Assembly: GCF_900112255.1 (NCBI RefSeq)
Contig: NZ_FOLE01000005.1
Location: 229,137-293,136, forward strand
DNA length: 64,000 nt
Direction: 5' to 3'
Source: Flexibacter flexilis DSM 6793
GTDB taxonomy: Bacteria > Bacteroidota > Bacteroidia > Cytophagales > Flexibacteraceae
A program made the position numbers and the translations under genes. Below the pieces are notes generated by a model. That model ran no database searches. It was not told the DNA's origin and saw only the letters and a list, made by a program, of their open reading frames with translations. How positions within the stretch are numbered: position 1 is the first letter of the stretch; the number at the start of each line of letters is the position of its first letter. Below, piece by piece: positions 34,985-44,284 of the stretch.

Positions 34985-35859
34985 GATTGAAATTTTCTAA
35001 GTCGGTTAGCAAAATATTCGCCCACCAAATTTGCGGTTAGCGTCATTCCAAAAAGTATAATAGCAATGGCAAACAAGGCGAAATAGTGGGTGGTTTGGTA
35101 CGGCACTTCTCCCATTTCTATGGCGATAGTTGCCGTAATGGTTCGCACCGAATCCAGAAAATTTTTGGGAGTAGCCGACACATTGCCAGTCGCCATCAAC
35201 ACGGTCATCGTCTCGCCTAAGGCACGCCCCAGACCCAACATCACAGCGGCAATAAGTCCAGGCAACGCGGCAGGCAACGTTACCTGATAAAGCGTTTGCC
35301 AGCGCGTCGCTCCCAACGCCAACGAGGCTTCCCGATGGCTTTGCGGCACGGCACTAATGGCTTCTTCACTTATCGTAATAATTGTGGGTAAAGACATGAT
35401 AGCCAACAGAATAGACCCATTCAAGGCATTCAGGCCATTGGCAATACCAAACAGTTTGGACAAGTTTGGCCCCACCAATACAATTCCTAAAAAACCAATC
35501 GCCACCGACGGAATGGAAGCCAACATTTCTATCAACGGTTTGAGCAACATATGGAGGCGGCGCGGCGCAAATTCCGACAGAAAAGCCGCCGTCAGAATCC
35601 CCAAAGGCACGGCCAACAACATCGACCCAAAAGCAACAAACGTGGTACTAATCACCAACGGCCAAATACAGTAATTCGTATCGGGGTTCCACTGCGAGCC
35701 TGTCAGGAAGTCAATGGGTTTTATTTGTAGAAAAAAAGAAATGCTATTGCCCAACAGCATCAGAAAAATGCCCGCCAACAACAATATAGTTGCAAGCCCC
35801 GTTGCTTTAAAAAGTTGCTTCAACAACCAGTCTATTTGTTCTCGTCTATTCGCTTTCAT
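34981..35859 (-). CDS. pstC: Phosphate ABC transporter permease PstC
   Basis: A 292-residue permease with about six helices. The EAA loop SEEAISAVPQSHREASLALGATRWQTL is near residues 163-189, and the N-terminal DFLTGSQWNPD segment is diagnostic of PstC. It is encoded between pstS and pstA, overlapping pstA by 4 bp. With PstA it makes the heterodimeric phosphate channel. Confidence 0.94.
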   Translation of the reverse strand: MKANRREQIDWLLKQLFKATGLATILLLAGIFLMLLGNSISFFLQIKPIDFLTGSQWNPDTNYCIWPLVISTTFVAFGSMLLAVPLGILTAAFLSEFAPRRLHMLLKPLIEMLASIPSVAIGFLGIVLVGPNLSKLFGIANGLNALNGSILLAIMSLPTIITISEEAISAVPQSHREASLALGATRWQTLYQVTLPAALPGLIAAVMLGLGRALGETMTVLMATGNVSATPKNFLDSVRTITATIAIEMGEVPYQTTHYFALFAIAIILFGMTLTANLVGEYFANRLRKFQS

Positions 35860-35878
35860 TACGTTAGGGTTGGGAAAA

Positions 35879-36706
35879 TCATCGGACAGGATAATAACCA
35901 GACGCTCGAATCAGTGCCAACCCCTCCGAGGTTTGCTCATAATCCAAAAATGGCTTTACTTTTTGCTTATCACTTGTTTTATAAAACTGAAACAAGGGTC
36001 TTTGAAAAAAATATTGGCCTGCCATGATGCGCTTTTCATCTAAAGGCGAGACGGCAATGGGTGCTTTTTCGGTATAAATTTTCAAAATTTTTAATCCCTT
36101 GTGCGCCTGATTCATCACATAGCCTGCGCCCACATAACCAAGCCCCGAGCTGTCCGCTTTGACGGCCTCTAAGATTTGGGCATTGCCGTTCATTTGCTTG
36201 GCATAAGCCGAAAAACGAATCCCTAAACGATGTTTCACGTACTCATATGTCCCCGAATTGCTCTGACGGCCATAAATATTCACGCTTATTTTTTGTCGGC
36301 TAAAAATCTCCCAATTATCCACTTCCCCACTCAGCAATAAGCCCAAGTTTTGGGTGCTAATCGAATCAAGCGTGAGTTTGTCCGACACCACAAAAGCAAT
36401 GGCATCTTGCGCAAAAACAAAGGAGCTTACCGCCATCTTTTTTTGTGAAAACAAATGCAATTCACTGGGATTAATGTCGCGTGAAGAATTGGCAATATCT
36501 GCTGTACCATTGAGCAAAGAGGCAATCCCCAATCCAGAACCGCCACCAGAAACCGAAATAAGCAAATCGGGGTCATGTAAATGATATTTTTCGGCCAATA
36601 ACACAGCCAAATTCACTTCCGTGTCCGAACCCTTTATTTTGATAGTGCGGTGATTTTGGCTACAAGCACAAAACCACCAAAGAAAAAAAAGCCATAAATA
36701 ACGCAT
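35879..36706 (-). CDS. pstS: Phosphate-binding lipoprotein PstS
   Basis: A 275-residue solute-binding protein of the PBP superfamily. The short signal peptide MRYLWLFFLWWFCAC gives lipobox Cys15. The phosphate-binding loops are KIKGSDTEVN near the mature start, SVSGGGSGLGIASLLNGTADIANSSR near residues 48-73 and GRQSNSGTYEYV near 145. This is the smaller PstS type found in Bacteroidota and Gram-positives, anchored to a membrane rather than free in the periplasm. The ATG is preferred to a TTG two codons earlier. It is the first gene of the pst operon, presumably induced by phosphate limitation. Confidence 0.9.
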   Translation of the reverse strand: MRYLWLFFLWWFCACSQNHRTIKIKGSDTEVNLAVLLAEKYHLHDPDLLISVSGGGSGLGIASLLNGTADIANSSRDINPSELHLFSQKKMAVSSFVFAQDAIAFVVSDKLTLDSISTQNLGLLLSGEVDNWEIFSRQKISVNIYGRQSNSGTYEYVKHRLGIRFSAYAKQMNGNAQILEAVKADSSGLGYVGAGYVMNQAHKGLKILKIYTEKAPIAVSPLDEKRIMAGQYFFQRPLFQFYKTSDKQKVKPFLDYEQTSEGLALIRASGYYPVR

Positions 36707-36880
36707 GGGCAAAAATGCGCTCTTTACACTAACTAAATATTAGTCTAATGTTATGGTTATAAAAAGTTTACCACCTCTTACAAAACTCTTACTATTATAT
36801 GTAACTTTATCAAAACAAAACTTTTTAGTCTAATTTTTGTTGAACGAGAATAATATTCACGATTTCCTTCACAACATTTT

Positions 36881-37939
36881 ATGGCAACATTTTCAGTAAA
36901 AGCCTTTGGCACGCCTGCCCGCGATGCAGACCTAAAACTCATGACCGTTGACCGCCGCGAAACTACGCCGCAAGATGTTGAGATAGACATTTTGTACTGC
37001 GGCGTTTGCCATTCGGACTTACACACGGCTCGCAACGATTGGGGCGGCACGAAATACCCCGCCGTACCGGGCCACGAAATCGTGGGTCGCGTAACGAAAG
37101 TCGGCGCAGCCGTCAGCAAATTTAAAGTTGGCGATTTGGCCGCCGTCGGCTGTATGGTGGACTCTTGCGGCACTTGCGAAAGTTGCCAACAGGATTTGGA
37201 ACAATATTGCAAAAACGGTTTCACGGGCACTTACAACGGCAAAGACAGACATTCTGGCACACAGACATTTGGCGGTTATTCCGAAAAAGTAGTGGTAGAT
37301 GAGCGTTTTGTATTAAAAGTACCCGAAAATTTGGATTTGGCGGCAGTAGCTCCATTGCTTTGCGCGGGCATTACGACTTGGTCGCCATTGCGCCACTGGA
37401 ACGTGCGCGAAGGCAGCAAAGTAGCCGTAGTGGGCTTGGGCGGCTTAGGGCACATGGCCATCAAATTGGCCAAAGGCTTGGGCGCAGAAGTAACGCTATT
37501 CTCACGCACAGAAAGCAAAACCGAAGATGCGAAACTATTGGGCGCAGACCACGTGGTTATTTCTACGAAAGAAGAGCAAATGCAGGCGGTGCGCGGCAAA
37601 TTTGATGTGATTATCGACACAGTACCTTACGCGCACGACCTGAACCCTTACACGGCCACGTTGGGCATCAACGGCACATTGGTTTTGGTAGGCTATTTGG
37701 GGCCATTAGAACCAAGTTTGCATACCGTACCGATGATTATGGGACGCAAGTCGGTGGCGGGTTCGCTTATCGGTGGCATCGCCGAGACGCAGGAACTTTT
37801 GGACTTCTGCGGCAAACACAATATCGTATCCGACATTGAGCTTATCAAGATGCAAGACATCAATGAAGCCTACGAAAGAATGCTAAAAAGTGATGTTCGC
37901 TACCGTTTCGTAGTGGATATGGCATCGCTAAAGGCTTAA
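36881..37939 (+). CDS. Zinc-dependent NAD(P) alcohol dehydrogenase (YahK/cinnamyl-alcohol type)
   Basis: A 352-residue medium-chain dehydrogenase. The catalytic zinc ligands lie in CGVCHSDLH (near residues 33-41) and GHEIVGRV (near 63-70). Four structural zinc cysteines follow the pattern C-x2-C-x2-C-x7-C in CGTCESCQQDLEQYC. The cofactor loop is GLGGLGHMAIKLAK near 185-198. The sequence fits the YahK/AdhA-like branch that reduces aldehydes with NADPH. It is monocistronic with a strong terminator downstream. Confidence 0.9.
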   Translation: MATFSVKAFGTPARDADLKLMTVDRRETTPQDVEIDILYCGVCHSDLHTARNDWGGTKYPAVPGHEIVGRVTKVGAAVSKFKVGDLAAVGCMVDSCGTCESCQQDLEQYCKNGFTGTYNGKDRHSGTQTFGGYSEKVVVDERFVLKVPENLDLAAVAPLLCAGITTWSPLRHWNVREGSKVAVVGLGGLGHMAIKLAKGLGAEVTLFSRTESKTEDAKLLGADHVVISTKEEQMQAVRGKFDVIIDTVPYAHDLNPYTATLGINGTLVLVGYLGPLEPSLHTVPMIMGRKSVAGSLIGGIAETQELLDFCGKHNIVSDIELIKMQDINEAYERMLKSDVRYRFVVDMASLKA

Positions 37940-37958
37940 TTATAAGTACATTTTACTC

Positions 37959-38001
37959 AAAAAGGGATTCTCTTTGTATAGCTTAGAGAGTCCCTTTTTT
38001 G
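37959..38001 (+). terminator. Terminator of the alcohol dehydrogenase gene
   Basis: AAAAAGGGATTCTCT and AGAGAGTCCCTTTTTT arms flank TTGTATAGCTT and a T-run follows. The remaining 310 bases to the next gene show nothing else recognisable, apart from a rise in AT content that marks the beginning of an accessory island. Confidence 0.85.
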
Positions 38002-38312
38002 CTTGGTGAGAGGTGCATTTTTAGGTATATTTGAGCCGATTACGTGGTTTTAATCGGCTCAAAACAAACGAAATATGTACAATTGGCAGTACACTACTTA
38101 GCCAAACTTCACATTCTTTTACCGCAAGGCGACGGCAGAAGTACGCACTATATTTTGAATCTGTAACCCTGTTTTTTATTTGAACCAAATTTTGTATAAT
38201 TACAAGAGAAAATAGTTGTATTTTGTCCTTTTGTGTAGGATTTTGCTGAGGAAATGGTAAGCAGATTACATTTCACAAAAAACACAGTAATTTCATTTAA
38301 TAACACTAAAAA

Positions 38313-39701
38313 ATGAGCGACTTTTATTGTTTAGATGTAGAATTTGATAATGTTGATTTTGATAATTATAGTTATTATCCTCACAAAAGAGTAAAAATCA
38401 GTGTGGTTCATCATGCTCATTTATACATAGAGCAGAATGAAATAGAATTGAGAATCTTATTTGACGAAGAAACTTATTTTGATGAGGCCTTTATGAATTG
38501 GTCAAATAAAATTAATTGGAACAAATTTGGTTCTTTTTTGAAAGTCAAAGTAACCAATAGTAAGATAAATGAACGGTTACAAAAAGTTAATTTATCTGAA
38601 TCTAAATTAATTAGTGTTAGAAGTCATACCAATTTCTACGAACAAAACAAGAAATACATTAGTGTAAAAATTAACACTGTAAAATTTTATTGGCCACCAA
38701 ACGAACAAAAGAAAAACACAGCAGAGTTTTACTTAGACGACAAAGGTTTTAGAGTTATAGAACCATTTTATTCTTTTTTATGGCCTAAAAACGAAGAGAG
38801 CTTCAATATTGAACGAATGGACAATTCAAGCGAGTTTTACAAACTTGAATCTTCAGAATTTCGTCCAGAATTCAATTTCATTTCCAATGATAGCCGCAAA
38901 AATAGAGTTGCTACTATAACTAAAGAGCCTAAAATTCAATTTAAATATAACAATATAATTACCAAAGAAAAAGCGATTTTTTATGGTGATATAGTTTTAA
39001 TATTGATTTCATTTTATCATCACATAAAGATTGATTACATACTGCGTAGGATACATTTACCTGCAAATACAATCACGATAAAAAATCTTGAGCAGAAAAA
39101 TTTTATTGACACAAGTGGAAATCTTAGAGAGTTCGATATTTACTGGGATTTCAATGAGTTTTTACAAAAAAGTTGGCAAAAAGGTACTTTACAAAACTTC
39201 GAATTACTTTCAAAAGCAGTTAATTTATTTAACCAATCACATATAGTTGATGACTATTCTAGGTTTTTAATTCGCTATAACATCATTGAAATTTGCGATA
39301 AACAAAAGCAAAACAATGTAAAATTTACAGTTATTTTGAATAAAAATCAGATAAAAATAAAACAAAATGAAGCATTAAGCATATTACTAGAAACAATCAA
39401 AACGGAGGAACATGAAGAATTTAAAAAGCGTTGGAATAACGTGCAGGGACTGTTACAAAACAAACCAATGAAAAATCAGTTGACATCATTTTTAGAAAGT
39501 CAAAACTTAGACCCAAATACATTTCCAATAAAACTGAATGATTTAAAAAATCTTCGAGACAACATTACACACGGAAGCATTGACAAAGTAAATGCGGAGC
39601 AACTTAGGCAAGCAAATATTTTACTTTACAGAATTAGTGGAATACTTATTTTAAATTTAATGGGAATTAATGATTGGAAGCTGAACACAGAAATAACCTA
39701 A
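38313..39701 (+). CDS. ApeA-like protein with C-terminal HEPN domain
   Basis: A 462-residue soluble protein, very AT-rich compared with flanking core genes. The N-terminal 270 residues are beta-rich and resemble the N-terminal domain of ApeA-type proteins in layout. The C-terminal 190 residues are helical and carry Arg415-x4-His420 in LKNLRDNITHGS, the HEPN RNase motif. ApeA is a known single-gene abortive anti-phage protein with an N-terminal sensing domain and a C-terminal HEPN; the match here is by architecture and motif only. The stop codon abuts the remnant of a type IIG methylase, so the locus looks like a collapsed defence cluster. Confidence 0.6.
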   Translation: MSDFYCLDVEFDNVDFDNYSYYPHKRVKISVVHHAHLYIEQNEIELRILFDEETYFDEAFMNWSNKINWNKFGSFLKVKVTNSKINERLQKVNLSESKLISVRSHTNFYEQNKKYISVKINTVKFYWPPNEQKKNTAEFYLDDKGFRVIEPFYSFLWPKNEESFNIERMDNSSEFYKLESSEFRPEFNFISNDSRKNRVATITKEPKIQFKYNNIITKEKAIFYGDIVLILISFYHHIKIDYILRRIHLPANTITIKNLEQKNFIDTSGNLREFDIYWDFNEFLQKSWQKGTLQNFELLSKAVNLFNQSHIVDDYSRFLIRYNIIEICDKQKQNNVKFTVILNKNQIKIKQNEALSILLETIKTEEHEEFKKRWNNVQGLLQNKPMKNQLTSFLESQNLDPNTFPIKLNDLKNLRDNITHGSIDKVNAEQLRQANILLYRISGILILNLMGINDWKLNTEIT

Positions 39702-40291
39702 ACCAAAAACTGGAACTGCACAACGCTTGAAGAACTTTATGACCAAATCGAAGACCGAAAACAAGCCAACCAAATTGTAAATAGCCTCAATATTTGTGAC
39801 CCTGCCGTTGGTTCGGGGCACTTTTTGGTGTCGGCTCTCAATGAAATGATTGCCGTAAAAAACGACCTGAAAATTCTACAAGACCGCACGGGCAAGCGAC
39901 TCAAAGAATATCAGGTGGAAGTGGTCAATGACGAACTAATCGTAACAGACGATGAAGGCGAACTGTTTGAATACAACCCCACTAACAAAGAAAGCCAACG
40001 CATACAAGAAACGCTTTTTCACGAGAAACAAACCATTATCGAAAACTGCCTTTTCGGGGTGGATATTAATACCAATTCGGTCAAAATTTGTCGTTTGCGC
40101 TTGTGGATTGAGCTTTTAAAAAACGCTTATTACAAAACCGATGCGAATGCTCATGGCTTGAACCGTGAATTATGGGAATTGGAAACGCTTCCGAATATTG
40201 ACATCAACATCAAATGCGGAAACTCGTTGGTGAGCCGTTTTGCCATTGATGCGAATTTAACCGCCCACGGTTTAAACCGTGGGCAATAGCA
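39702..40291 (+). pseudogene. Fragment of a type IIG restriction-modification (Eco57I-like) methylase
   Basis: An open frame begins immediately after the preceding stop codon with no start codon. It translates to TTLEELYDQIEDRKQANQIV, SAM motif I CDPAVGSGHFLVSALNE, then IENCLFGVDINTNSVKICRLRLWIELLKNAYY and LPNIDINIKCGNSLVSRF. These blocks belong to the methylase domain of large (about 1000-residue) type IIG enzymes. Both the N-terminal part and everything after CGNSLVSRF, including the NPPY motif and target-recognition domain, are missing. The right end runs into the palindrome of the IS200-like element, which ends the frame. A second, decayed palindrome copy at 40151-40168 is translated within the frame. 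Confidence 0.8.
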
Positions 40292-40826
40292 TAAAAACCG
40301 TTTGAATGATTTTAAAACCACAATTTAAAAAAATTAATTATGCCACATTCATTCAACAAAATATGGATACATGCCGTTTGGGCAACCAAAGAACGAATGC
40401 CTTTGATTCATTCATCGGTTGAACATCAAATACATCAATATATGTCAGAGCAGTTGCGTGAACAAGGGTGTCCTGTAAGAATTATCAACGGAATGCCAGA
40501 CCATGTTCATTGTTTATTTTTGTTGAGTTCCCAAAAATCCATTGCAGAAGTAATCAAACAAGTAAAAGGGAGCAGCTCGCATTTTATCAATCAAAATAAT
40601 CTTATTGCCGACAAGTTTGCTTGGCAAACTGGCTATGCTGCTTTTTCGGTATCAGAATCAGTTGTGGAGAAAGTGTTTCACTACATTAAAAACCAAAAAT
40701 CACATCATACCCAAAAGCCATTTCAGCAGGAATATGATGATTTTTTAAAATTGTATGGGTATGGGCTCAATAATGAGTGATAAAAAATAAATCTTCATCG
40801 CCCACGGTTTAAACCGTGGGCGATGA
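40261..40826 (+). mobile_element. IS200/IS605-like element (REP-associated type)
   Basis: A single Y1 transposase gene lies between two copies of a perfect palindrome, GCCCACGGTTTAAACCGTGGGC, at 40263-40284 and 40802-40823. Elements of this family recognise subterminal hairpins and move as single-stranded DNA without target duplications. The left palindrome interrupts the type IIG methylase fragment. No TnpB/IscB-like accessory gene is present. Confidence 0.8.
40340..40780 (+). CDS. tnpA: Y1 (HUH) transposase of the IS200/IS605 family
   Basis: A 146-residue TnpA-like protein. The HUH metal-binding motif is in NGMPDHVHCLFLL (near residues 50-62) and the catalytic tyrosine in VFHYIKNQ near residue 117. 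The start SFNKIWIHAVWATKERMPL is typical of the Bacteroidota group. Its size and single tyrosine fit both IS200 transposases and REP-associated tyrosine transposases. It is flanked by identical palindromes, so the element appears complete. It ends in TGA, showing that TGA is a normal stop here. Confidence 0.88.
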   Translation: MPHSFNKIWIHAVWATKERMPLIHSSVEHQIHQYMSEQLREQGCPVRIINGMPDHVHCLFLLSSQKSIAEVIKQVKGSSSHFINQNNLIADKFAWQTGYAAFSVSESVVEKVFHYIKNQKSHHTQKPFQQEYDDFLKLYGYGLNNE

Positions 40827-40967
40827 AATACGCATAATTGTATCCTTTTGATAGTCAAGTACAATTATGCGTATTTTTTTATTGTTAGCAGAAAAAAAAT
40901 CATGTGTACTCATGTTTCGGATTTTCATTTAACTTTGAAAGCAAAATAACTTCCTTTTATTTACCTT

Positions 40968-42617
40968 ATGAAAAAAAATCTACTTTTTGCACTCTTGGGA
41001 CTTTTGTTCAGCCCTAAGCTGCTTGCCCAAGACACGCTAACCGTGTTCAACAATGTGCCATTTTACAGCATGTACCATTATTTGGGTGCAGGCCAAACGC
41101 TTCCTGTTGAGGCTTATTCCCAAATACCGCAAGACGCAATTAGGATTCACGCCTACGAACTTGATGTGATTTCGCGCAAGCTAACCGTCAACGAAATCTC
41201 CGCCTTGGGCAGCAGCCTGACGGTCAATGTTACGCTTATTGCAGCCTGCGACAACTACGACCGCTTAGCGGGTGTCAATTTAGTGCTTGCCCCCAAAGGC
41301 GACACGACTTACACTTGGGATCAAGCCAACATCAAGCGGATCGAAATTGGCCGTTTTATCACGCCATTTATGAACAAAAATGCCACCATTAAGCAAGTGC
41401 CTTACACGTACCGCGTGGACAACATCGCCAGTTTGTTACACGACTCCACACTGATGGCCAATTATGACGCTTGGATTGAGTTTCGGGCAGATGGTTATTC
41501 CGCCGCCGCCAACACTGAGGTAGCAGGCTGCGCCAATCGCACGGACGTGTTTCGCGGAACACTTACCTTCGTATCCGATGGCGCACCCGACACGACCAGC
41601 AACAAATTTTTCTTGCCTATTTCCTATCGCCAAAATCTCAACAACTACAACGCCACTGATGTAGCAGGCCAAACGACCCGAATCGTTAATTTCACGCTCG
41701 ACCAACCCGTAGAAAACGCCGTTTTGTACCTGATTACCTCCAATCATGGCTCGAACAGTGGCGGCGAAGAATACAACCGCCGCGAACATTATGTATATCT
41801 CGACAATGAACTAAAGTTTCATTACAAACCTGGCGGCAAATCCTGCGAGCCTTATCGCCAATACAACACGCAAGGCAATGGCATTTATGGTTCTGCAGTC
41901 CAACCAGTAAGAAGTTGGCTTTCGTTTAACAACTGGTGTCCAGGTGATGCCGTTCCGAACCGTGAAATTCAGTTAGGCAATTTGGCGGCGGGTTCGCATA
42001 GCATCAAACTAGACGTACCGACTGCCGTTTTCACGGGTGGGCAAGGTTATTTCCCTGTTTCGATGTATATTCAAAACCGCCCAAGCGGTCAGGAAATTTG
42101 CCGTGCACCTTACAACTTAGCCATTACTGGTCAAGCGGCGGACTCTGTTTCTTTGTCTTGGACAGAAAACGGCCAAAGTACACAATGGGAAGTGCTCTGG
42201 GGACGCAAAGGCGTTTACAGCACCAGCAACGACTTTTATCAGCCAGTCAACGGAACACCCGTTATTTCGCGTGATAGCCTCAAAAAAACATGGTTTTACG
42301 AAATGTATGTACGTTCCAAATGCGATGGCGGCTCCAATAGCGAATGGGTTGGCCCTGTATTTTCGGCTAAAATCGTGGCTGCCAAGCCCAACCAAAACCC
42401 AAATGTAAGCGTGTATCCAAGCCCAACCAAAGACGTAGTGTATATTTCAGCTCCTACGGCCATCGAAAAAGTATGGGTATATGCCGCAGACGGTCGCCGT
42501 GTGCTGGAAAGCAGCGAAGCGAAAGTAAATCTTTCAGGCTTGGGCAAAGGAATGTATTTGTTCGCGGTTTATTTCGCAGACGGGCAATTTGCTACCCACC
42601 AAATCGTGAAAGAATAA
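40968..42617 (+). CDS. Secreted PNGase F-like protein with T9SS sorting domain
   Basis: A 549-residue secreted protein with signal peptide MKKNLLFALLGLLFSPKLLA. Residues about 25-375 match peptide-N-glycosidase F in several blocks: CDNYDR (94-99, PNGase F CDEWDR, where the second Asp is catalytic), EIGRFITPF (126-134), GGEEYNRREHYVYL (265-278, position of a catalytic Glu) and WCPGDAVPNR (323-332). A fibronectin-III-like domain (about 385-470) and a T9SS sorting domain (from about 475, VSVYPSPTKDVVYI) follow. It could cut N-glycans from glycoproteins or be a related glycan-binding hydrolase. It is a single-gene unit with TAACTTTG at 40930-40937 as a possible -7 box. Confidence 0.78.
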   Translation: MKKNLLFALLGLLFSPKLLAQDTLTVFNNVPFYSMYHYLGAGQTLPVEAYSQIPQDAIRIHAYELDVISRKLTVNEISALGSSLTVNVTLIAACDNYDRLAGVNLVLAPKGDTTYTWDQANIKRIEIGRFITPFMNKNATIKQVPYTYRVDNIASLLHDSTLMANYDAWIEFRADGYSAAANTEVAGCANRTDVFRGTLTFVSDGAPDTTSNKFFLPISYRQNLNNYNATDVAGQTTRIVNFTLDQPVENAVLYLITSNHGSNSGGEEYNRREHYVYLDNELKFHYKPGGKSCEPYRQYNTQGNGIYGSAVQPVRSWLSFNNWCPGDAVPNREIQLGNLAAGSHSIKLDVPTAVFTGGQGYFPVSMYIQNRPSGQEICRAPYNLAITGQAADSVSLSWTENGQSTQWEVLWGRKGVYSTSNDFYQPVNGTPVISRDSLKKTWFYEMYVRSKCDGGSNSEWVGPVFSAKIVAAKPNQNPNVSVYPSPTKDVVYISAPTAIEKVWVYAADGRRVLESSEAKVNLSGLGKGMYLFAVYFADGQFATHQIVKE

Positions 42618-42646
42618 CAAAGTATTTATTCATAAAGATTTTAGTA

Positions 42647-42684
42647 CAAAAAATCCTGCCCGTGTTTGGAGCAGGATTTTTTTG
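42647..42684 (+). terminator. Terminator of the PNGase F-like gene
   Basis: AAAAATCCTGC and GCAGGATTTTTTT arms flank CCGTGTTTGGA, followed by a T-run. Confidence 0.85.
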
Positions 42685-42828
42685 TGTAGATGAAATTATT
42701 TTTGCCAAAATCGATACATACATTTTTCATTTCCTCCTCTCTCATTTCATTGGGAAAGTATTTTTCCTGAATTTTGGCACATGATATAATTGGCCTGCAA
42801 GGGCTGTTTTTAATTTCCTTTGTTTTTG

Positions 42829-44184
42829 ATGCAAAATTCTATACAAGTTCCTGCCGCACTGCTTGAGTCGTTGGCGCATTTGCCTTATTTTGAAACCGAA
42901 CCTTTTTTGGCGGTTCATGCGCAAGCGCAAGCTCCCGTTTCCATTCGCCTCAATCCCCATAAAAACTACCTGCTTCCAGACGCGGCGCAGCCTGTGGCAT
43001 GGTGCGAAAACGGCTTTTATTTGCCTTCACGACCTGTTTTTACGCTCGACCCGCTTTTTCATGCGGGTTGCTATTATGTGCAAGAAGCCAGTTCTATGTT
43101 TATAGATTTTTTGCTTAAAAATCTACTGGAAACAGAGACACCGATACGCGCCTTAGACCTTTGCGCCGCGCCAGGGGGCAAAAGTACGCTGTTGCAAGCA
43201 GCCTTACCCGAAGGGAGTTTGCTCGTCAGCAACGAAGTAATCAAAGCACGGTCAGGGATTTTGGCCGAAAACCTCAGCAAATGGGGCGCGAGCAACACGG
43301 TAGTAACCAGCAACGACCCATCAGACTTTGGGCGGCTGACAGGTTGGTTTGATTTGTTGCTCGTGGACGCGCCTTGTTCGGGGTCTGGAATGTTCCGAAA
43401 AGATACCGATGCTATCGCCGAATGGTCGGAGGAAAACGTAACGCTTTGCAGCCAACGCCAACAACGCATTTTGGCCGATGTGCTGCCCACGCTCAAAGAA
43501 AATGGCTTGCTGATTTATGCCACTTGCTCGTACAGCGAAGCCGAAAACGAACAAATCGTAGATTGGCTCATCGACGAGTTTGAAATGCAGCCCGTAACCG
43601 TCCCGATTCCGTCTGAATGGGGCATTGTTTTTACCCAAACCCCCAAAAATCAAGCGGGCGTGTATCGGTTTTTCCCGCATTTGGTGCGCGGCGAAGGGCT
43701 TTTTGTGGCTTGTTTGCGCAAAACCCAACCCGAAGACGAAGCACAACACCGCAGCCGCCAGAAACCCGCCAAATTGGATACCAAATTGTTGCGTAAATGG
43801 CTTAGTGATGAACAACTTAGCTTCATGCCATTGCAAGAGGCCGTTTTAGCTGTACCTGCGGATTTGGAAGCGGATATTAAATGTTTGGCCGATAATTTCT
43901 ATTTGCGTAAAGCAGGCGTGCGACTCGGCGAACTAACAGCCAAAGAGCTAATACCTGCGCATGAGTTGGCCGTAAGTACATGTCTTGCAGAAGATTGTAC
44001 GCGTATAGACCTAACCAAAGAGCAAGCCATCGCCTATTTGCGCCGCGACAATTTCGAACTGGATACCAATGTGCGCGGCTGGGCTGTGGTTTGTTATGAA
44101 AATGTACCGTTGGGCTGGGTAAAAGCTTTGCCCAACCGATTCAATAATTATTACCCCAAAGAATGGCGCATCCTGATGCAATAA
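42829..44184 (+). CDS. RsmF-like (NOL1/NOP2/Sun) RNA cytosine methyltransferase
   Basis: A 451-residue m5C methyltransferase. The N-terminal substrate segment VSIRLNPHKN leads to SAM motif I LCAAPGGKSTLL (near residues 108-119), catalytic DAPCSGSGMFRKD (near 180-192) and YATCSYSEAENEQ (near 230-242). The C-terminal 150 residues form a PUA-like/RsmF-specific region (LRRDNFELDTNVRGWAVVCYENVPLGWVK). The start is the ATG giving MQNSIQVP, not a TTG three codons upstream. It would methylate rRNA (RsmF acts on C1407 of 16S) in this lineage. The start codon follows a gap of about 145 bp after a terminator. Confidence 0.87.
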   Translation: MQNSIQVPAALLESLAHLPYFETEPFLAVHAQAQAPVSIRLNPHKNYLLPDAAQPVAWCENGFYLPSRPVFTLDPLFHAGCYYVQEASSMFIDFLLKNLLETETPIRALDLCAAPGGKSTLLQAALPEGSLLVSNEVIKARSGILAENLSKWGASNTVVTSNDPSDFGRLTGWFDLLLVDAPCSGSGMFRKDTDAIAEWSEENVTLCSQRQQRILADVLPTLKENGLLIYATCSYSEAENEQIVDWLIDEFEMQPVTVPIPSEWGIVFTQTPKNQAGVYRFFPHLVRGEGLFVACLRKTQPEDEAQHRSRQKPAKLDTKLLRKWLSDEQLSFMPLQEAVLAVPADLEADIKCLADNFYLRKAGVRLGELTAKELIPAHELAVSTCLAEDCTRIDLTKEQAIAYLRRDNFELDTNVRGWAVVCYENVPLGWVKALPNRFNNYYPKEWRILMQ

Positions 44185-44284
44185 TATTGCATTTGTTTTT
44201 TTAGCATTTTAATTTCAACTTGCTACAAAACCATTGCATAACATTTGTAGTTGCCATCATTACGCTAATTATCTGTACGTTACC

